Part shown: positions 1 to 8,935 of the stretch, piece by piece | Layout of the letters: every line of letters starts with the position of its first letter | How positions within the stretch are numbered: the stretch's first letter is position 1 | Source of the DNA: DZBG01 sp049241565 | Lineage (GTDB): Bacteria; Bdellovibrionota; Bacteriovoracia; Bacteriovoracales; Bacteriovoracaceae | DNA: 64,000 nt | Assembly (NCBI GenBank): GCA_049241565.1 | Contig: JBMLQL010000042.1 | Span: 74,362-138,361, forward strand | Direction of reading: 5' to 3' | Notes under the pieces: generated by a model | Told to the model about the DNA's origin: nothing | Database searches by the model: none | The model's input: the letters and a program-made list of their open reading frames with translations, nothing else | Translations under genes and position numbers: made by a program

Positions 1-216
1 ACTTTCTCCATCAAGAAGAATATCACCCTTCAGACTAACTTCATCATTAAAATCAGTCATGCGATTCATGGCCTTAAGAAGTGAACTCTTACCAGAATTG
101 GCCGGACCAATAATCGCAAAGATCTCATGAGGCATGATCTTCATTGAGAGATCATGAATGCGCTCTTTATTCCCGTAGGAGAGAGAGAAGTTTTTTATTT
201 CTATTTTAGGTTTCAT
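1..216 (-). CDS. pstB: Phosphate ABC transporter ATP-binding protein PstB, N-terminal part
   Basis: Only the first 72 codons are in the window; the gene runs off the left edge. The translation begins MKPKIEIKNFSLSYGNKE and has a Walker A P-loop, GPANSGKSS, at about residues 36-44, then LKAMNRMTD, the typical PstB continuation. PstB is the cytoplasmic ATPase of the high-affinity phosphate importer. The start lies 1 bp after the pstA stop, so the two are co-transcribed and probably translationally coupled. The loop residues (PANS rather than the usual PSGC) still satisfy GxxxxGK[ST]. Family identity is secure from the pst order of the neighbours; the ABC signature and Walker B lie outside the window. 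Confidence 0.93.
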   Translation of the reverse strand, partial: MKPKIEIKNFSLSYGNKERIHDLSMKIMPHEIFAIIGPANSGKSSLLKAMNRMTDFNDEVSLKGDILLDGES

Positions 217-217
217 A

Positions 218-1087
218 TTACCACTTTCTCTTCGTTCTAAAATAATAACGAAGGCCAATTGAAATAGAGTTCATCGCAAGAATAAGAAGAATGAGAACAA
301 GGGCCGTGGCGTATGTATAAGATTCGGGAACACCTACGACTTGAGTTGATATTGTAAATAAGTGCATCGAAAGAGACATACATTGATCAAAGACATTTTG
401 AGGTAGAAAGGGAAGATAAAAGGCCACACCCGTAAAAAGGATAGCGGCAGTTTCACCTGCAGAGCGTCCCACTGAAAAAACTAATCCAGTTAAAATCCCT
501 GGGAGTGAATTAGGAAGAACAATATGACGGATTGTTTGAAGTTTACTTGCACCGACATTCCATGAAGCCTCACGGTAAGATTGAGGCACGGCCTTGAGGG
601 ACTCTAAAGTGGCGGTAATAATAACGGGAAGATTCGTTACCGCGAGAGTAAGAGAAGCCGCGAGAATACTAGTTCCAATATTAAGAAAGAGAACAAAAGC
701 TCCTAGACCAAAAAGAGCATGAACAATACTTGGCACTCCAGCCAGATTCAAAATGGCCAAACGAATGAGGCGATTGAGTTTATTGTCTTTAGCATATTCT
801 GAGAGATAAATCGCGGCTACAACACCCAGAGGACAAGAAACGATCACGCTAATAATAACTAACCAGAATGTTCCTACGATTGTGGGAAAAATTCCACCGG
901 CAGTCATTCCGTTTGTAGGATTACTAAAAATAAAATCCCAAGAGAGAGCAGGCGCTCCTTTAAGGAAAAGCCAGAAAATAATAAAGAGGGCCGGGAGAAA
1001 TAAAAAATAACTGATGACTCCAAGAGCACTCTTGAATTTCTTTTCTTTAATTTCTTTTTCTGCAAGAAAGCGTGATTTTTGAAACAT
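218..1087 (-). CDS. pstA: Phosphate ABC transporter permease PstA
   Basis: A 289-residue inner-membrane permease with about six hydrophobic segments (first at about 23-43). The ABC-permease EAA loop, VPQSYREASWNVGASKLQ followed by HIVLPNSLPGILTG, lies at about residues 165-200 and couples to PstB. Length and motifs match PstA, which forms the translocation pore with PstC. It sits 3 bp after pstC and 1 bp before pstB in a pstS-C-A-B operon read leftwards. No frameshift or odd composition is seen. Confidence 0.95.
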   Translation of the reverse strand: MFQKSRFLAEKEIKEKKFKSALGVISYFLFLPALFIIFWLFLKGAPALSWDFIFSNPTNGMTAGGIFPTIVGTFWLVIISVIVSCPLGVVAAIYLSEYAKDNKLNRLIRLAILNLAGVPSIVHALFGLGAFVLFLNIGTSILAASLTLAVTNLPVIITATLESLKAVPQSYREASWNVGASKLQTIRHIVLPNSLPGILTGLVFSVGRSAGETAAILFTGVAFYLPFLPQNVFDQCMSLSMHLFTISTQVVGVPESYTYATALVLILLILAMNSISIGLRYYFRTKRKW

Positions 1088-1090
1088 AAA

Positions 1091-2032
1091 TTATCCTTGC
1101 TTCTTTTTTGTACGGATAAAACGATCTGCGAGAACGTTGATAACAAATGAGAGAATAAAAAGAACAAGACCGATAGCGAAGAGTGCTTGGTAATGTTCTC
1201 CACCTTTAGGTGATTCTCCAAGCTCAGCAGCAATTGTCGCCGTGAGTGTGCGGCCGGGTTCAAAAATACTTGTCGGAATTTGAATAGAGTGTCCTGTGGC
1301 CATTAAAACTGCCATCGTCTCTCCAAGGGCCCGGCCTACTCCTAAAAGTGAAGCCGCCATTAATCCATTCTTGGCCGCAGGTAGAAGAACTCTCGTGGCC
1401 ACTTCCCATTTGGTGGCTCCCATGGCCTCAGCTGCTTCACGGTAAGATTCTGGAACGGCCCGAAGAGCATCCTCACCAATAGAGATAATGAGGGGAATCG
1501 ACATCAGAGCAAGAATGATTGAAGCATTTAAAATATTGAGCCCGATAGGGATATCAAATAGATAAATGAGTAGTGGATTAACAATAGTGATTGCAACAAA
1601 TCCCCAAACAACAGAGGGAATAGCTGCTAAAAATTCTATAAGAACCTTGAGAAGTTCTCTGAGTTTGGGATGACAAAATTCTGAAATATAAAAAGCAGAG
1701 GCCAGTCCCAGAGGAACGGCGATTAACATCGAGAGGACCGTTACCATGAGTGTTCCGACAAATAAGGCCAGAGTCCCATAGCGAATTTGGACCACAGAAG
1801 CAGGATACCAATCTGTTGAGAAGAAGAATTCTTTAAAATTAAAATTTCCTATAAGAAATGGATAAGCTTCTTTTAGAATAAAAATGAGAATCGCAAGAAT
1901 AAAGATAATAGAACTTATTCCAGCGAGATGAATAAAACCTTCGATAAGTTTTTCACTTAAAGGTTTTGTTCTTTTACTTTTTTTCCAAGAGAATGCGTCC
2001 ATTTTTATTTTCTCTGTGAGTTCGTTATTCAT
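1091..2032 (-). CDS. pstC: Phosphate ABC transporter permease PstC
   Basis: A 313-residue integral membrane protein with a charged cytoplasmic N-terminus (about 30 residues), then a first membrane helix and five more. The EAA loop, AVPESYREAAEAMGATKWEV, occurs at about residues 190-210, followed by RVLLPAAKNG. It is the second pore subunit of the phosphate importer. The ATG overlaps the pstS stop by 4 bp (ATGA), the usual sign of translational coupling. Length is normal for the family. Confidence 0.95.
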   Translation of the reverse strand: MNNELTEKIKMDAFSWKKSKRTKPLSEKLIEGFIHLAGISSIIFILAILIFILKEAYPFLIGNFNFKEFFFSTDWYPASVVQIRYGTLALFVGTLMVTVLSMLIAVPLGLASAFYISEFCHPKLRELLKVLIEFLAAIPSVVWGFVAITIVNPLLIYLFDIPIGLNILNASIILALMSIPLIISIGEDALRAVPESYREAAEAMGATKWEVATRVLLPAAKNGLMAASLLGVGRALGETMAVLMATGHSIQIPTSIFEPGRTLTATIAAELGESPKGGEHYQALFAIGLVLFILSFVINVLADRFIRTKKKQG

Positions 2033-2904
2033 TTGATCTCCTTAGACTTAGGAGCAGGGACGTAGCCAGCTTTTTTTGTGATGACAGTCGCATTATCACT
2101 TTGAGTCCAATTCATAAAATCTTGAACATCCTTTGATGGAGCGCCAATGGTATACATATAAAGCTCGCGGGCGATAGGGTAAGATTTATCAATGGCTGTC
2201 TCCATGGTAGGCATGACACAAGGCTCGCCATTCTTTTTAGAAATACAAAGTGCCTTCACTCGAGGATTGAGGTATCCCATCCCAGTATAACCAATCGAGC
2301 AAGGAGTCTTTTCCACGAGATCGATAGCCTCTTTTGAGCCATTAAGATCCATAGAACCTAGTTTAAGATCTTTTTTCTTTCCGAGAATCGCTTCACGAAA
2401 ATATTGGTAGGTTCCTGAATTTGACTGACGTGAAACTCGAATAATTTTATTGTCTTTGCAGCCAGGAACAACAGTATTTCTAATTTGATTCCAGTAAGTA
2501 CACTCTCCACCATCGCCGTAGATGCAAGCGGCTTCTTCCAAACTTAAATCAGTAAGCGGATTCACCGGATGAACAAAAACTGCTAAAGCATCCATTCCTA
2601 CAATAAACTCATTCACTTCCTTGCCGCTATTTTTTCTTGCTTCATCTCTTTCTTCATCTTTAATAGCACGTGATGAATTGGCGATATCAACAGTCCCATT
2701 AATCAGAGCAGCAATTCCTGTTCCTGAACCACCACCGGAAACAGCAATGGCCACATTAGGATTTACCTTGGTGTATTCCTCTGACCAGGCCTGGGCCAAA
2801 TTGACGAGAGTGTCTGACCCTTTGTTTTGGATAAGAAGAACTTGCTCTTTTTGAGAGCATCCAGAAAGAATTAGAAACATCATCAAAACTATCTTCATCA
2901 TCAT
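2029..2904 (-). CDS. pstS: Phosphate-binding lipoprotein PstS
   Basis: A periplasmic phosphate-binding protein of 291 residues. The N-terminus MMMKIVLMMFLILSGC is a lipoprotein signal with the lipobox LSGC (Cys16), so it is likely anchored rather than free in the periplasm. Ligand-loop motifs of the PstS family are visible: GSDTL near residue 29, SGGGSGTG near 56 and RQSNSGTYQYF near 157. First gene of the pst operon. A divergent promoter region of about 118 bp separates it from the TSUP permease gene; I looked for a Pho-box-like pair of repeats there and found nothing convincing. Confidence 0.94.
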   Translation of the reverse strand: MMMKIVLMMFLILSGCSQKEQVLLIQNKGSDTLVNLAQAWSEEYTKVNPNVAIAVSGGGSGTGIAALINGTVDIANSSRAIKDEERDEARKNSGKEVNEFIVGMDALAVFVHPVNPLTDLSLEEAACIYGDGGECTYWNQIRNTVVPGCKDNKIIRVSRQSNSGTYQYFREAILGKKKDLKLGSMDLNGSKEAIDLVEKTPCSIGYTGMGYLNPRVKALCISKKNGEPCVMPTMETAIDKSYPIARELYMYTIGAPSKDVQDFMNWTQSDNATVITKKAGYVPAPKSKEIK

Positions 2905-3022
2905 AAACTCCTGTGTGCGGATATTAGCGCCCTTGAAACAGAGAATTAAGTAAAGAATTTAGGCCCACACAATCTTAACGTTTGTTAAAAAAAGAGCTAT
3001 TATTGACCAATTGGAGCCTTAA

Positions 3023-3787
3023 ATGTTTGAATCTTATTATCTCTTCCTTGCTTTTTGTGCTTTTCTAGCGGGATTTGTGGACTCTATTGTGGGTGGAGGT
3101 GGGTTTATTCAGCTCCCGGCGTTATTGATCGCCTTACCTGAAGTTCCAGTAGTCCAATTATTGGGGACCAATAAACTTATTTCATTCTCAGGAACTTCAG
3201 TCGCTTTATTTCGATTTGCTAAGCATATTAAATTGAGTCTGAAGACTCTTCTTCCTTGCGCCATCATGGCCTTTCTTTTTTCTTTACTCGGATCTTATCT
3301 TGTCACGCTTGTCCCTAATGATTTTTTACGTCCTGTCTTTCTTGTCGTTCTAATATTGATGTTTATTTATACCGTCAGAAATAAACATTTTGGCATGGAA
3401 GGAGCAACTCAAGAGCATCGTGAGAGTTTAGTCTTATCTATTGTTCTCGGAATCTTAATTGGCTTTTATGACGGCTTTGTTGGTCCAGGAACAGGGAGTT
3501 TTTTAATTATCGCTTTTGTGAGCTTATTCAGACTGACTTTTGTTCAGGCCTCTGCTTATGCAAAGGTGATTAATCTCACAACAAATCTAGCGGCCATTAT
3601 TTTATTTGTTTCTAAAGGAGCTTATCTTTGGAAATTGGCCATTCCCATGGCGATCATGAATATTCTTGGCTCTCTCTTAGGAGTAAAACTCGCGCTTTTG
3701 AAAGGGAATCGCTTTATTCGTATTCTTTTTCGTTTAGTTATTCTGCTGACTATTCTGAGATTTGGTTATGATGTCATCTTGCCTTAG
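3023..3787 (+). CDS. TSUP family (TauE/SafE) membrane permease
   Basis: A 254-residue membrane protein. The first half has the TSUP signature GFVDSIVGGGGFIQLPALL at about residues 17-35; a second related repeat, GFYDGFVGPGTGSFL, lies at about 150-165. This two-fold arrangement of about eight helices is characteristic of the TauE/SafE (DUF81) family, which exports sulfite, sulfoacetate or other small organic anions. The substrate cannot be told from sequence. A GGAG ribosome site precedes the ATG. A possible -10 TATTAT at 2998-3003 lies 20 bp upstream, in the intergenic region shared with pstS. Confidence 0.88.
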   Translation: MFESYYLFLAFCAFLAGFVDSIVGGGGFIQLPALLIALPEVPVVQLLGTNKLISFSGTSVALFRFAKHIKLSLKTLLPCAIMAFLFSLLGSYLVTLVPNDFLRPVFLVVLILMFIYTVRNKHFGMEGATQEHRESLVLSIVLGILIGFYDGFVGPGTGSFLIIAFVSLFRLTFVQASAYAKVINLTTNLAAIILFVSKGAYLWKLAIPMAIMNILGSLLGVKLALLKGNRFIRILFRLVILLTILRFGYDVILP

Positions 3788-3871
3788 ACAGGCGTGATGC
3801 GTTATATTTGCCGTAAACCACTCTAAACGCTATAACTTCTATAAGTAAAAATTCTTATGGAAGTAATAACG

Positions 3872-6800
3872 ATGTCAAAAATAGATATCCTCAATGGTAA
3901 TGAGCTTTTAATTCAAGGTGCTCTCGAAGCAGGCTTTAATCTTTACACAGGTTATCCCGGATCTCCTCTGGCCGATTTTTTTAATATTCTGCATGAAGAA
4001 CGTGATGATCTTAGGAGGAAAGGCGCTCGAGTGGCCATTGCTAACTCTGAGGCCAATGCTGCTGCGATGGCCAGCGGTGGAAAAATGGCCGGACAAAATG
4101 TTTTGGTGGCCATGAAGTCTATGGGACTCCATGTGGCCAGTGATGCTCTCTCGGTTGGAAATTTTGCTAATCCAGGTGTCGATCAAAATGGTGAACGGGC
4201 CGGAGTGGTTGTGGTAGTGGGAGATGACCCCTGGTCTATTTCAACTTCAACTCCTGCAGATTCAAGATATTTATTTAAACATCTCCATATGCCTTTTCTT
4301 GAACCAAGTACTCCTCAAGAATTAAAAGACTGGATGAGTAAGGCCTTAGAGCTTTCTAAGAAAAGCTCTGTTTATACTGGGCTTCTTCTGACGACTTTTA
4401 TGGCCGAGGGTGGAGGGCGAGTCACTACCGGTGAGATTAAAGAGCTCTCTCATGATCTAGTTGAACTCGATCCCGCCACTTTTAATCTGAGCGCCAATGT
4501 GATGGTTCCACCAAATTCACTTATTGCTGACAAGGAAATGATTGTGAATCGTTTTCCTAAGGTTAAAGCAGTGATGGAATCTCTTGGGCTTGATGAAGAG
4601 TTTGGAAATTCTAGCTCAAGGGTAGGTATTATTTCCGGAGGAGCTGTTTTTGAAACTTTAAAACAAGTTTTAGAAGAAAGTGAACTTCTTGAAAAGTTTA
4701 GACTCTATAAAGCGGCTAGCTCTTATCCGTTAAATGAAAAACAAATTCTTCCTTTTCTTAAAGGCATAGAGAAGTTGATTGTGGTGGAAGAGAAACGTGG
4801 CTTTCTTGAAGCAGAGATAAAAGACGTGATGCTTAAAGCAGGACTTTCTTATGCTGTTTACGGTAAAGAATTTCAGGCCGCAGATAAATATGTTTCAGGA
4901 TTTCCGGCCTTTGGTGGTCTGACTTACGAAATTATTTATAAAAAACTTCAGGAGCTTCTTGATATTTTTGATTGGCAAACTCAAGAAGAGATTTGTCTGA
5001 AAGATTTACCAGATCCTCTTAAACTAGATCTTTTAGTCCCCAAAAGACTTCCAACTTTTTGTCCAGGGTGTCCTCACCGCGAAACTCTTTCAGTCATGAA
5101 AGAGGTGAGAGCCGCTTTAGTCAAAGATCAGATCAATCTTATTTCTCACGGTGATGTCGGGTGCTACTCCCTTTCTTTTCTTGAGCCTTTTAAAGAGATG
5201 CACGATCTCTCGGCCATGGGACAGGGGGGATCTCTGGCGGCTGGGGCCGATATCTTTACAAGTAATCCGTCAGTGGTGCTGATGGGAGACTCGACTTTTT
5301 TTCACTCAGGATTAACGTCAATTTCGAACTCAGTTCAGCTTGGCCATAATATAACTTATATTCTGCTTGATAATGATAATACGGCGATGACTGGACATCA
5401 GATGAGTCCAGGCTCAGGTATTTCAGTTGAAGGAAATGCACGTCCTCGTCAAAAGATGCTTGAAGTCGCTAAATCACTTCAAGTGACTGAAGCGATTGAA
5501 GTGAATCCTTCTGATCGTTATTTTTATAAAAATCTTCTCTTGGATTTTGTTAAAAAATCTGGGACTAAAGTTATTGTATCGAATAAAGAATGTGGACTGA
5601 CTTTTCATGGAAGAAAAAAACGTGAAGAAAGAAAACTGTTTGCTAAAGGTGAAACTGAATCAGTAAGAGGATTTTATCAAATCAATACTCTCGCCTGTGA
5701 AGATTGTCGGGCCTGTGTTGATATGACAGGATGTCCTGGATTATCACAAACTTTTGATGCTTATGGAACAAAAGTGATGATTGATCCACAGATCTGTGTT
5801 TCAGATTCTTATTGTACCAAAATTAAGGCCTGCCCTTCATTTGAGTTAGTAAATGTTTATGACTACCATCCAACTAAGTATAAAGAAGAATCTAAAAAAC
5901 TAGAGACTAAAAATCTTCCAGACCCTGTTGTTGTTAAAACTATGAATCAAGTGGCCAGTGGAGATGACTTTAGGGCCTTAGTCATTGGTGTGGGTGGATC
6001 AGGGGTGACAACCATTTCTCGTGTCCTCGCTGAGGCCAGCCGCGAGATGGAAGGAAGAGACGACTTAGATTTTAAATTTGTTGATCAAAAAGGCCTGGCG
6101 CAAAGAAATGGAAGTGTTTCAAGTCACGTAACTATTTACTCCAATAAAAAATCTCATGGGCAAGTCATTCCTTTAACGAGCTCAGATCTTGTTCTCTCTC
6201 CTGATCTTTTAGAAGGGGCCCGTGCTCTGGAGTATTTAGGTCCTGAAGGAATGCTTGTCGTAGATCAAGACTTCCAGATTCCACTCTCTATTCTTCTTGA
6301 TCGTGGAATTGACGGGGATCCGATGACAAGAGAGACTCTTCAGCAAGAACTTAAGGAAAAACTAGGTGACCGTTTGATAATGGCACCTATGAAAGAGATG
6401 TGTTTTGAGCAGTTTGAAAAATCTGTTTACGCTTCGGCCATGCTTTTAGGAATTGTGTTCCAAGCAGGTCGTATGCCATTCTCTCTTCAAAGTCTTAAAG
6501 GAGCTTTTGAACGGGCTGTTCCTAAAGCAGAATTCGGAAATAATTGGCAGGCCTTTCAGATGGGAAGAGAGTGGTATTTAGGTTTGTTGAAGCCGACCTC
6601 TGTTCTTAAAAATACCATGAGCCTCTGGAAGGAATCGGTAAAACTGGTGGCCTATCCTTGGCAAAACCCTGAACGATTTCAGGCCCTCTTTATCAATTAT
6701 AAAGATCAGCTGGTAAGACATTTTCCAGAGATCAGTGAAGATTATCTGGCCCAGTATGTTCACGATATTCTTGTTTTTGATCAAGGAATCTCTCTGGCCG

Positions 6801-7258
6801 GTTTTATTGAAGACTGTCTTAAATTAAAATCTCTCTATCAAGGTGAGGATTTAAAACGGGCCCTTAGAACTCTGGCCAAAACTTATTGGATTAAGGATGA
6901 GGTCTATGTTTCTCATCAGATGATCTCTCCGGTGAAAGTTTCACGTGATCAAGATCGTTATAAGAGTTTGGGATCATCATATAAAGTAGTACATATCAAT
7001 CGTCCTGCTTTTGATCTTTTTGGGAAAAAGGTAGAGTTCGATTTCTCTCCTAAGGTTTGGATGCTTAAAATCATGAGACATATGAGAATTCTTCGGAAAC
7101 TCATGCCACAGTGGCATAAGGAAGAGAGAAGGCTTGCTCTTGTGATTCGGTCAGAACTATTGGCCCAGGCCACTGAGAAGCGCTTAAGAGAGCTCGAGCA
7201 AGTGAAGGGCTACCGTGAGATTCGTTATCAGTCGGCGGCAAAATTTAAAGTTGGATAG
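3872..7258 (+). CDS. Fused indolepyruvate (2-oxoacid):ferredoxin oxidoreductase
   Basis: A protein of about 1128 residues joining the IorA-like and IorB-like parts of indolepyruvate/2-oxoacid:ferredoxin oxidoreductase. In order: TPP-enzyme N-domain (TGYPGSPLADFF near residue 25), a TPP domain with CPGCPHRE near 396 and GDSTFFHSG near 472, a Cys-rich segment (CEDCRACVDMTGCPG near 609, then more Cys) for Fe-S clusters, a gamma-type Rossmann domain (IGVGGSGVTT near 706), and a helical C-terminus of the DUF6537 kind. It should decarboxylate aryl- or 2-oxoacids to acyl-CoA, reducing ferredoxin. I chose the ATG at 3872 over the one 15 bp upstream because GGAAG lies 8 bases before it. Confidence 0.88.
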   Translation: MSKIDILNGNELLIQGALEAGFNLYTGYPGSPLADFFNILHEERDDLRRKGARVAIANSEANAAAMASGGKMAGQNVLVAMKSMGLHVASDALSVGNFANPGVDQNGERAGVVVVVGDDPWSISTSTPADSRYLFKHLHMPFLEPSTPQELKDWMSKALELSKKSSVYTGLLLTTFMAEGGGRVTTGEIKELSHDLVELDPATFNLSANVMVPPNSLIADKEMIVNRFPKVKAVMESLGLDEEFGNSSSRVGIISGGAVFETLKQVLEESELLEKFRLYKAASSYPLNEKQILPFLKGIEKLIVVEEKRGFLEAEIKDVMLKAGLSYAVYGKEFQAADKYVSGFPAFGGLTYEIIYKKLQELLDIFDWQTQEEICLKDLPDPLKLDLLVPKRLPTFCPGCPHRETLSVMKEVRAALVKDQINLISHGDVGCYSLSFLEPFKEMHDLSAMGQGGSLAAGADIFTSNPSVVLMGDSTFFHSGLTSISNSVQLGHNITYILLDNDNTAMTGHQMSPGSGISVEGNARPRQKMLEVAKSLQVTEAIEVNPSDRYFYKNLLLDFVKKSGTKVIVSNKECGLTFHGRKKREERKLFAKGETESVRGFYQINTLACEDCRACVDMTGCPGLSQTFDAYGTKVMIDPQICVSDSYCTKIKACPSFELVNVYDYHPTKYKEESKKLETKNLPDPVVVKTMNQVASGDDFRALVIGVGGSGVTTISRVLAEASREMEGRDDLDFKFVDQKGLAQRNGSVSSHVTIYSNKKSHGQVIPLTSSDLVLSPDLLEGARALEYLGPEGMLVVDQDFQIPLSILLDRGIDGDPMTRETLQQELKEKLGDRLIMAPMKEMCFEQFEKSVYASAMLLGIVFQAGRMPFSLQSLKGAFERAVPKAEFGNNWQAFQMGREWYLGLLKPTSVLKNTMSLWKESVKLVAYPWQNPERFQALFINYKDQLVRHFPEISEDYLAQYVHDILVFDQGISLAGFIEDCLKLKSLYQGEDLKRALRTLAKTYWIKDEVYVSHQMISPVKVSRDQDRYKSLGSSYKVVHINRPAFDLFGKKVEFDFSPKVWMLKIMRHMRILRKLMPQWHKEERRLALVIRSELLAQATEKRLRELEQVKGYREIRYQSAAKFKVG

Positions 7259-7261
7259 AGT

Positions 7262-8602
7262 ATGAGTAAGATCGTTGATGCAGTTTCTATCATTCTCACT
7301 TTTAATGAAGAGATTTTCATTATCCAGCGTCAGAATTTTCTCAAGGCCTTTCCTGGCTATTGGGCCTTTCCTGGTGGAAAAGTAGAAGCTGAAGACGATA
7401 AACACACTATCGATGCCAATCATTTTAAGGCCATGAATCCGAGGCTTATAGGAGCAGTGGTACGCGAAGCTAAGGAAGAGCTTGGTATCAATCTCTCTGA
7501 GCTTTACCAGTCAGGAGAAGTTCTTGCCTGGGACTTTTTAGGACTGGCCACCACTCCAGACTTTAATCCACTTCGGTTTGCCACTTATTTTTTTAAAATT
7601 GCTCTTAAATCAAAACCAGAATTCGTTGTAGATAGTAATGAGGCGCAGTTCGCGCAGTGGATGAAGGCCCAAGAACTTCTTGATCGTTATAATCATGGAG
7701 AAGTGCTCGCTGTTCCTCCCGTCATTAAAGTCATTCAGGAACTTGGTAAAGATATTAAGCTTAAAGAAATTCAAGATTTAAACTTTGAATATGATATGGA
7801 TAATGAAGTCCCCTTCATCGAGAATTTGAAAGGAATGATTCAGATCATGCCTCTGTCAAATACTCTGCCACCTGCTACTCGGACAAATGCTTTTCTTATC
7901 GGTGATCAGTTTAAACTGATTGTTGATCCATCTCCAAAAGATGAAGGGGAATATTTAAAATTTAAAAATACCTTATCTCATTTTATCGTGAGCGGCATTT
8001 TTATCACTCACCATCATCCTGATCATCATCAATTCTCTCCACGACTGGCCAGAGAACTTAAAATTAAACTGATTTTGAGCCAGTATACTTATGCTCGTTT
8101 GCTAGAAAAAGATCCTGAGTATTTCTCAGGTGTCGAAATAGACTTTGCCAAGGACGGAGATCATTTAACTTCTTGGCTAGGACGTCCAGTTCATGTGTAC
8201 GCAGTTCCAGGCCATGATGAAGGACAACTTGCTTTGGCCCCAGATAATATGAGCTGGTTTTTGGCCGGAGATCTTTTCCAAGGTGTAGGCACAGTTGTTA
8301 TCGGTGGCCCTGAAGGGAATATGAAAACCTATTGCGAGACTCTCGAAAGAGTGATCTCTCTTAATCCCAAAGTTGTATTTCCATCCCATGGAATAGGTTT
8401 GGGTGGCCCCAATATTCTTCAGAAGACTCTCGAACATCGTAAGATGCGAGAAGAGCAAATTCTTCGGGCCCATCAAAAAGGGGCGACAGCTGAAGAGATG
8501 CTCAAAGAGATTTATGCTGAAATCAATCCCAAGCTGTGGCCGTACGCCATGGAAAATATTCAAAAGCATTTAAAAAAACTTTTAGATGAAGGCAGAATAT
8601 AA
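7262..8602 (+). CDS. Nudix hydrolase fused to metallo-beta-lactamase-fold hydrolase
   Basis: A 446-residue two-domain protein starting 3 bp after the oxidoreductase. Residues 1-160 form a Nudix domain with AFPGGKVE and REAKEELGI, but the two halves of the Nudix box are separated by about 15 extra residues. Residues 190-446 form a metallo-beta-lactamase domain: ITHHHPDHHQF near 247-257, VPGHDEG near 316, LAGDLFQG near 334 and FPSHGIG near 374 supply the usual metal ligands. This second half resembles LACTB2-type hydrolases. Substrates are unknown; Nudix enzymes cleave nucleoside-diphosphate-linked compounds and the MBL partner could hydrolyse a thioester or phosphodiester. The fusion is intact, with no internal start evident. 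Confidence 0.85.
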   Translation: MSKIVDAVSIILTFNEEIFIIQRQNFLKAFPGYWAFPGGKVEAEDDKHTIDANHFKAMNPRLIGAVVREAKEELGINLSELYQSGEVLAWDFLGLATTPDFNPLRFATYFFKIALKSKPEFVVDSNEAQFAQWMKAQELLDRYNHGEVLAVPPVIKVIQELGKDIKLKEIQDLNFEYDMDNEVPFIENLKGMIQIMPLSNTLPPATRTNAFLIGDQFKLIVDPSPKDEGEYLKFKNTLSHFIVSGIFITHHHPDHHQFSPRLARELKIKLILSQYTYARLLEKDPEYFSGVEIDFAKDGDHLTSWLGRPVHVYAVPGHDEGQLALAPDNMSWFLAGDLFQGVGTVVIGGPEGNMKTYCETLERVISLNPKVVFPSHGIGLGGPNILQKTLEHRKMREEQILRAHQKGATAEEMLKEIYAEINPKLWPYAMENIQKHLKKLLDEGRI

Positions 8603-8648
8603 TTTTTAGTTTTATTTTTTGGGGCAACCGAAATCACCCCAAAACAGA

Positions 8649-8867
8649 TTACTGAAGATGCGTTTGCTGAACATAGAGGCGGAAAACTTTATCGCGTGTT
8701 CTGCGAATGGCGAAATTTCCTTGTTCTTTCTGTTGAACGAGAAAATCATAAAAATCAGGGCGTGTGTCAGCGATTTCTAAAACTGACTTTCCTTCGAATT
8801 CTCCAAAATCGATGACTACTTTGTCTTCTTCGATAATACCTGTTACCGGACTGATCTCTTGGGCCAT
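8649..8867 (-). CDS. Small conserved hypothetical protein (DUF3820-like)
   Basis: A 72-residue protein with no signal peptide. The core IDFGEFEGKSVLEIADTRPD, with a later aromatic Tyr-Asp-Phe stretch, resembles the short FGKYKGKS..EI..PDYL domain seen in DUF3820 and at the C-terminus of some exonucleases; I suggest this only as a resemblance. A GGAGG ribosome site lies about 7 bases upstream of the ATG. It is convergent with the Nudix-MBL gene. Function unknown. Confidence 0.7.
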   Translation of the reverse strand: MAQEISPVTGIIEEDKVVIDFGEFEGKSVLEIADTRPDFYDFLVQQKEQGNFAIRRTRDKVFRLYVQQTHLQ

Positions 8868-8935
8868 ATTCCCTCCTTAGAATAGTGCATGATCTATAAT
8901 TGATTGTTAGAAATTTGACGGGCTTTGAAAAGAGA

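Noticed and set aside
2905..3022. Pho box in the pstS upstream region
   Set aside because: No pair of CTGTCAT-like repeats at the right spacing could be found.
8617..8644. TTTTGGGG...CCCCAAAA hairpin between convergent genes as a terminator
   Set aside because: The stem is followed by A-rich, not U-rich, sequence on both strands, so it does not fit an intrinsic terminator.
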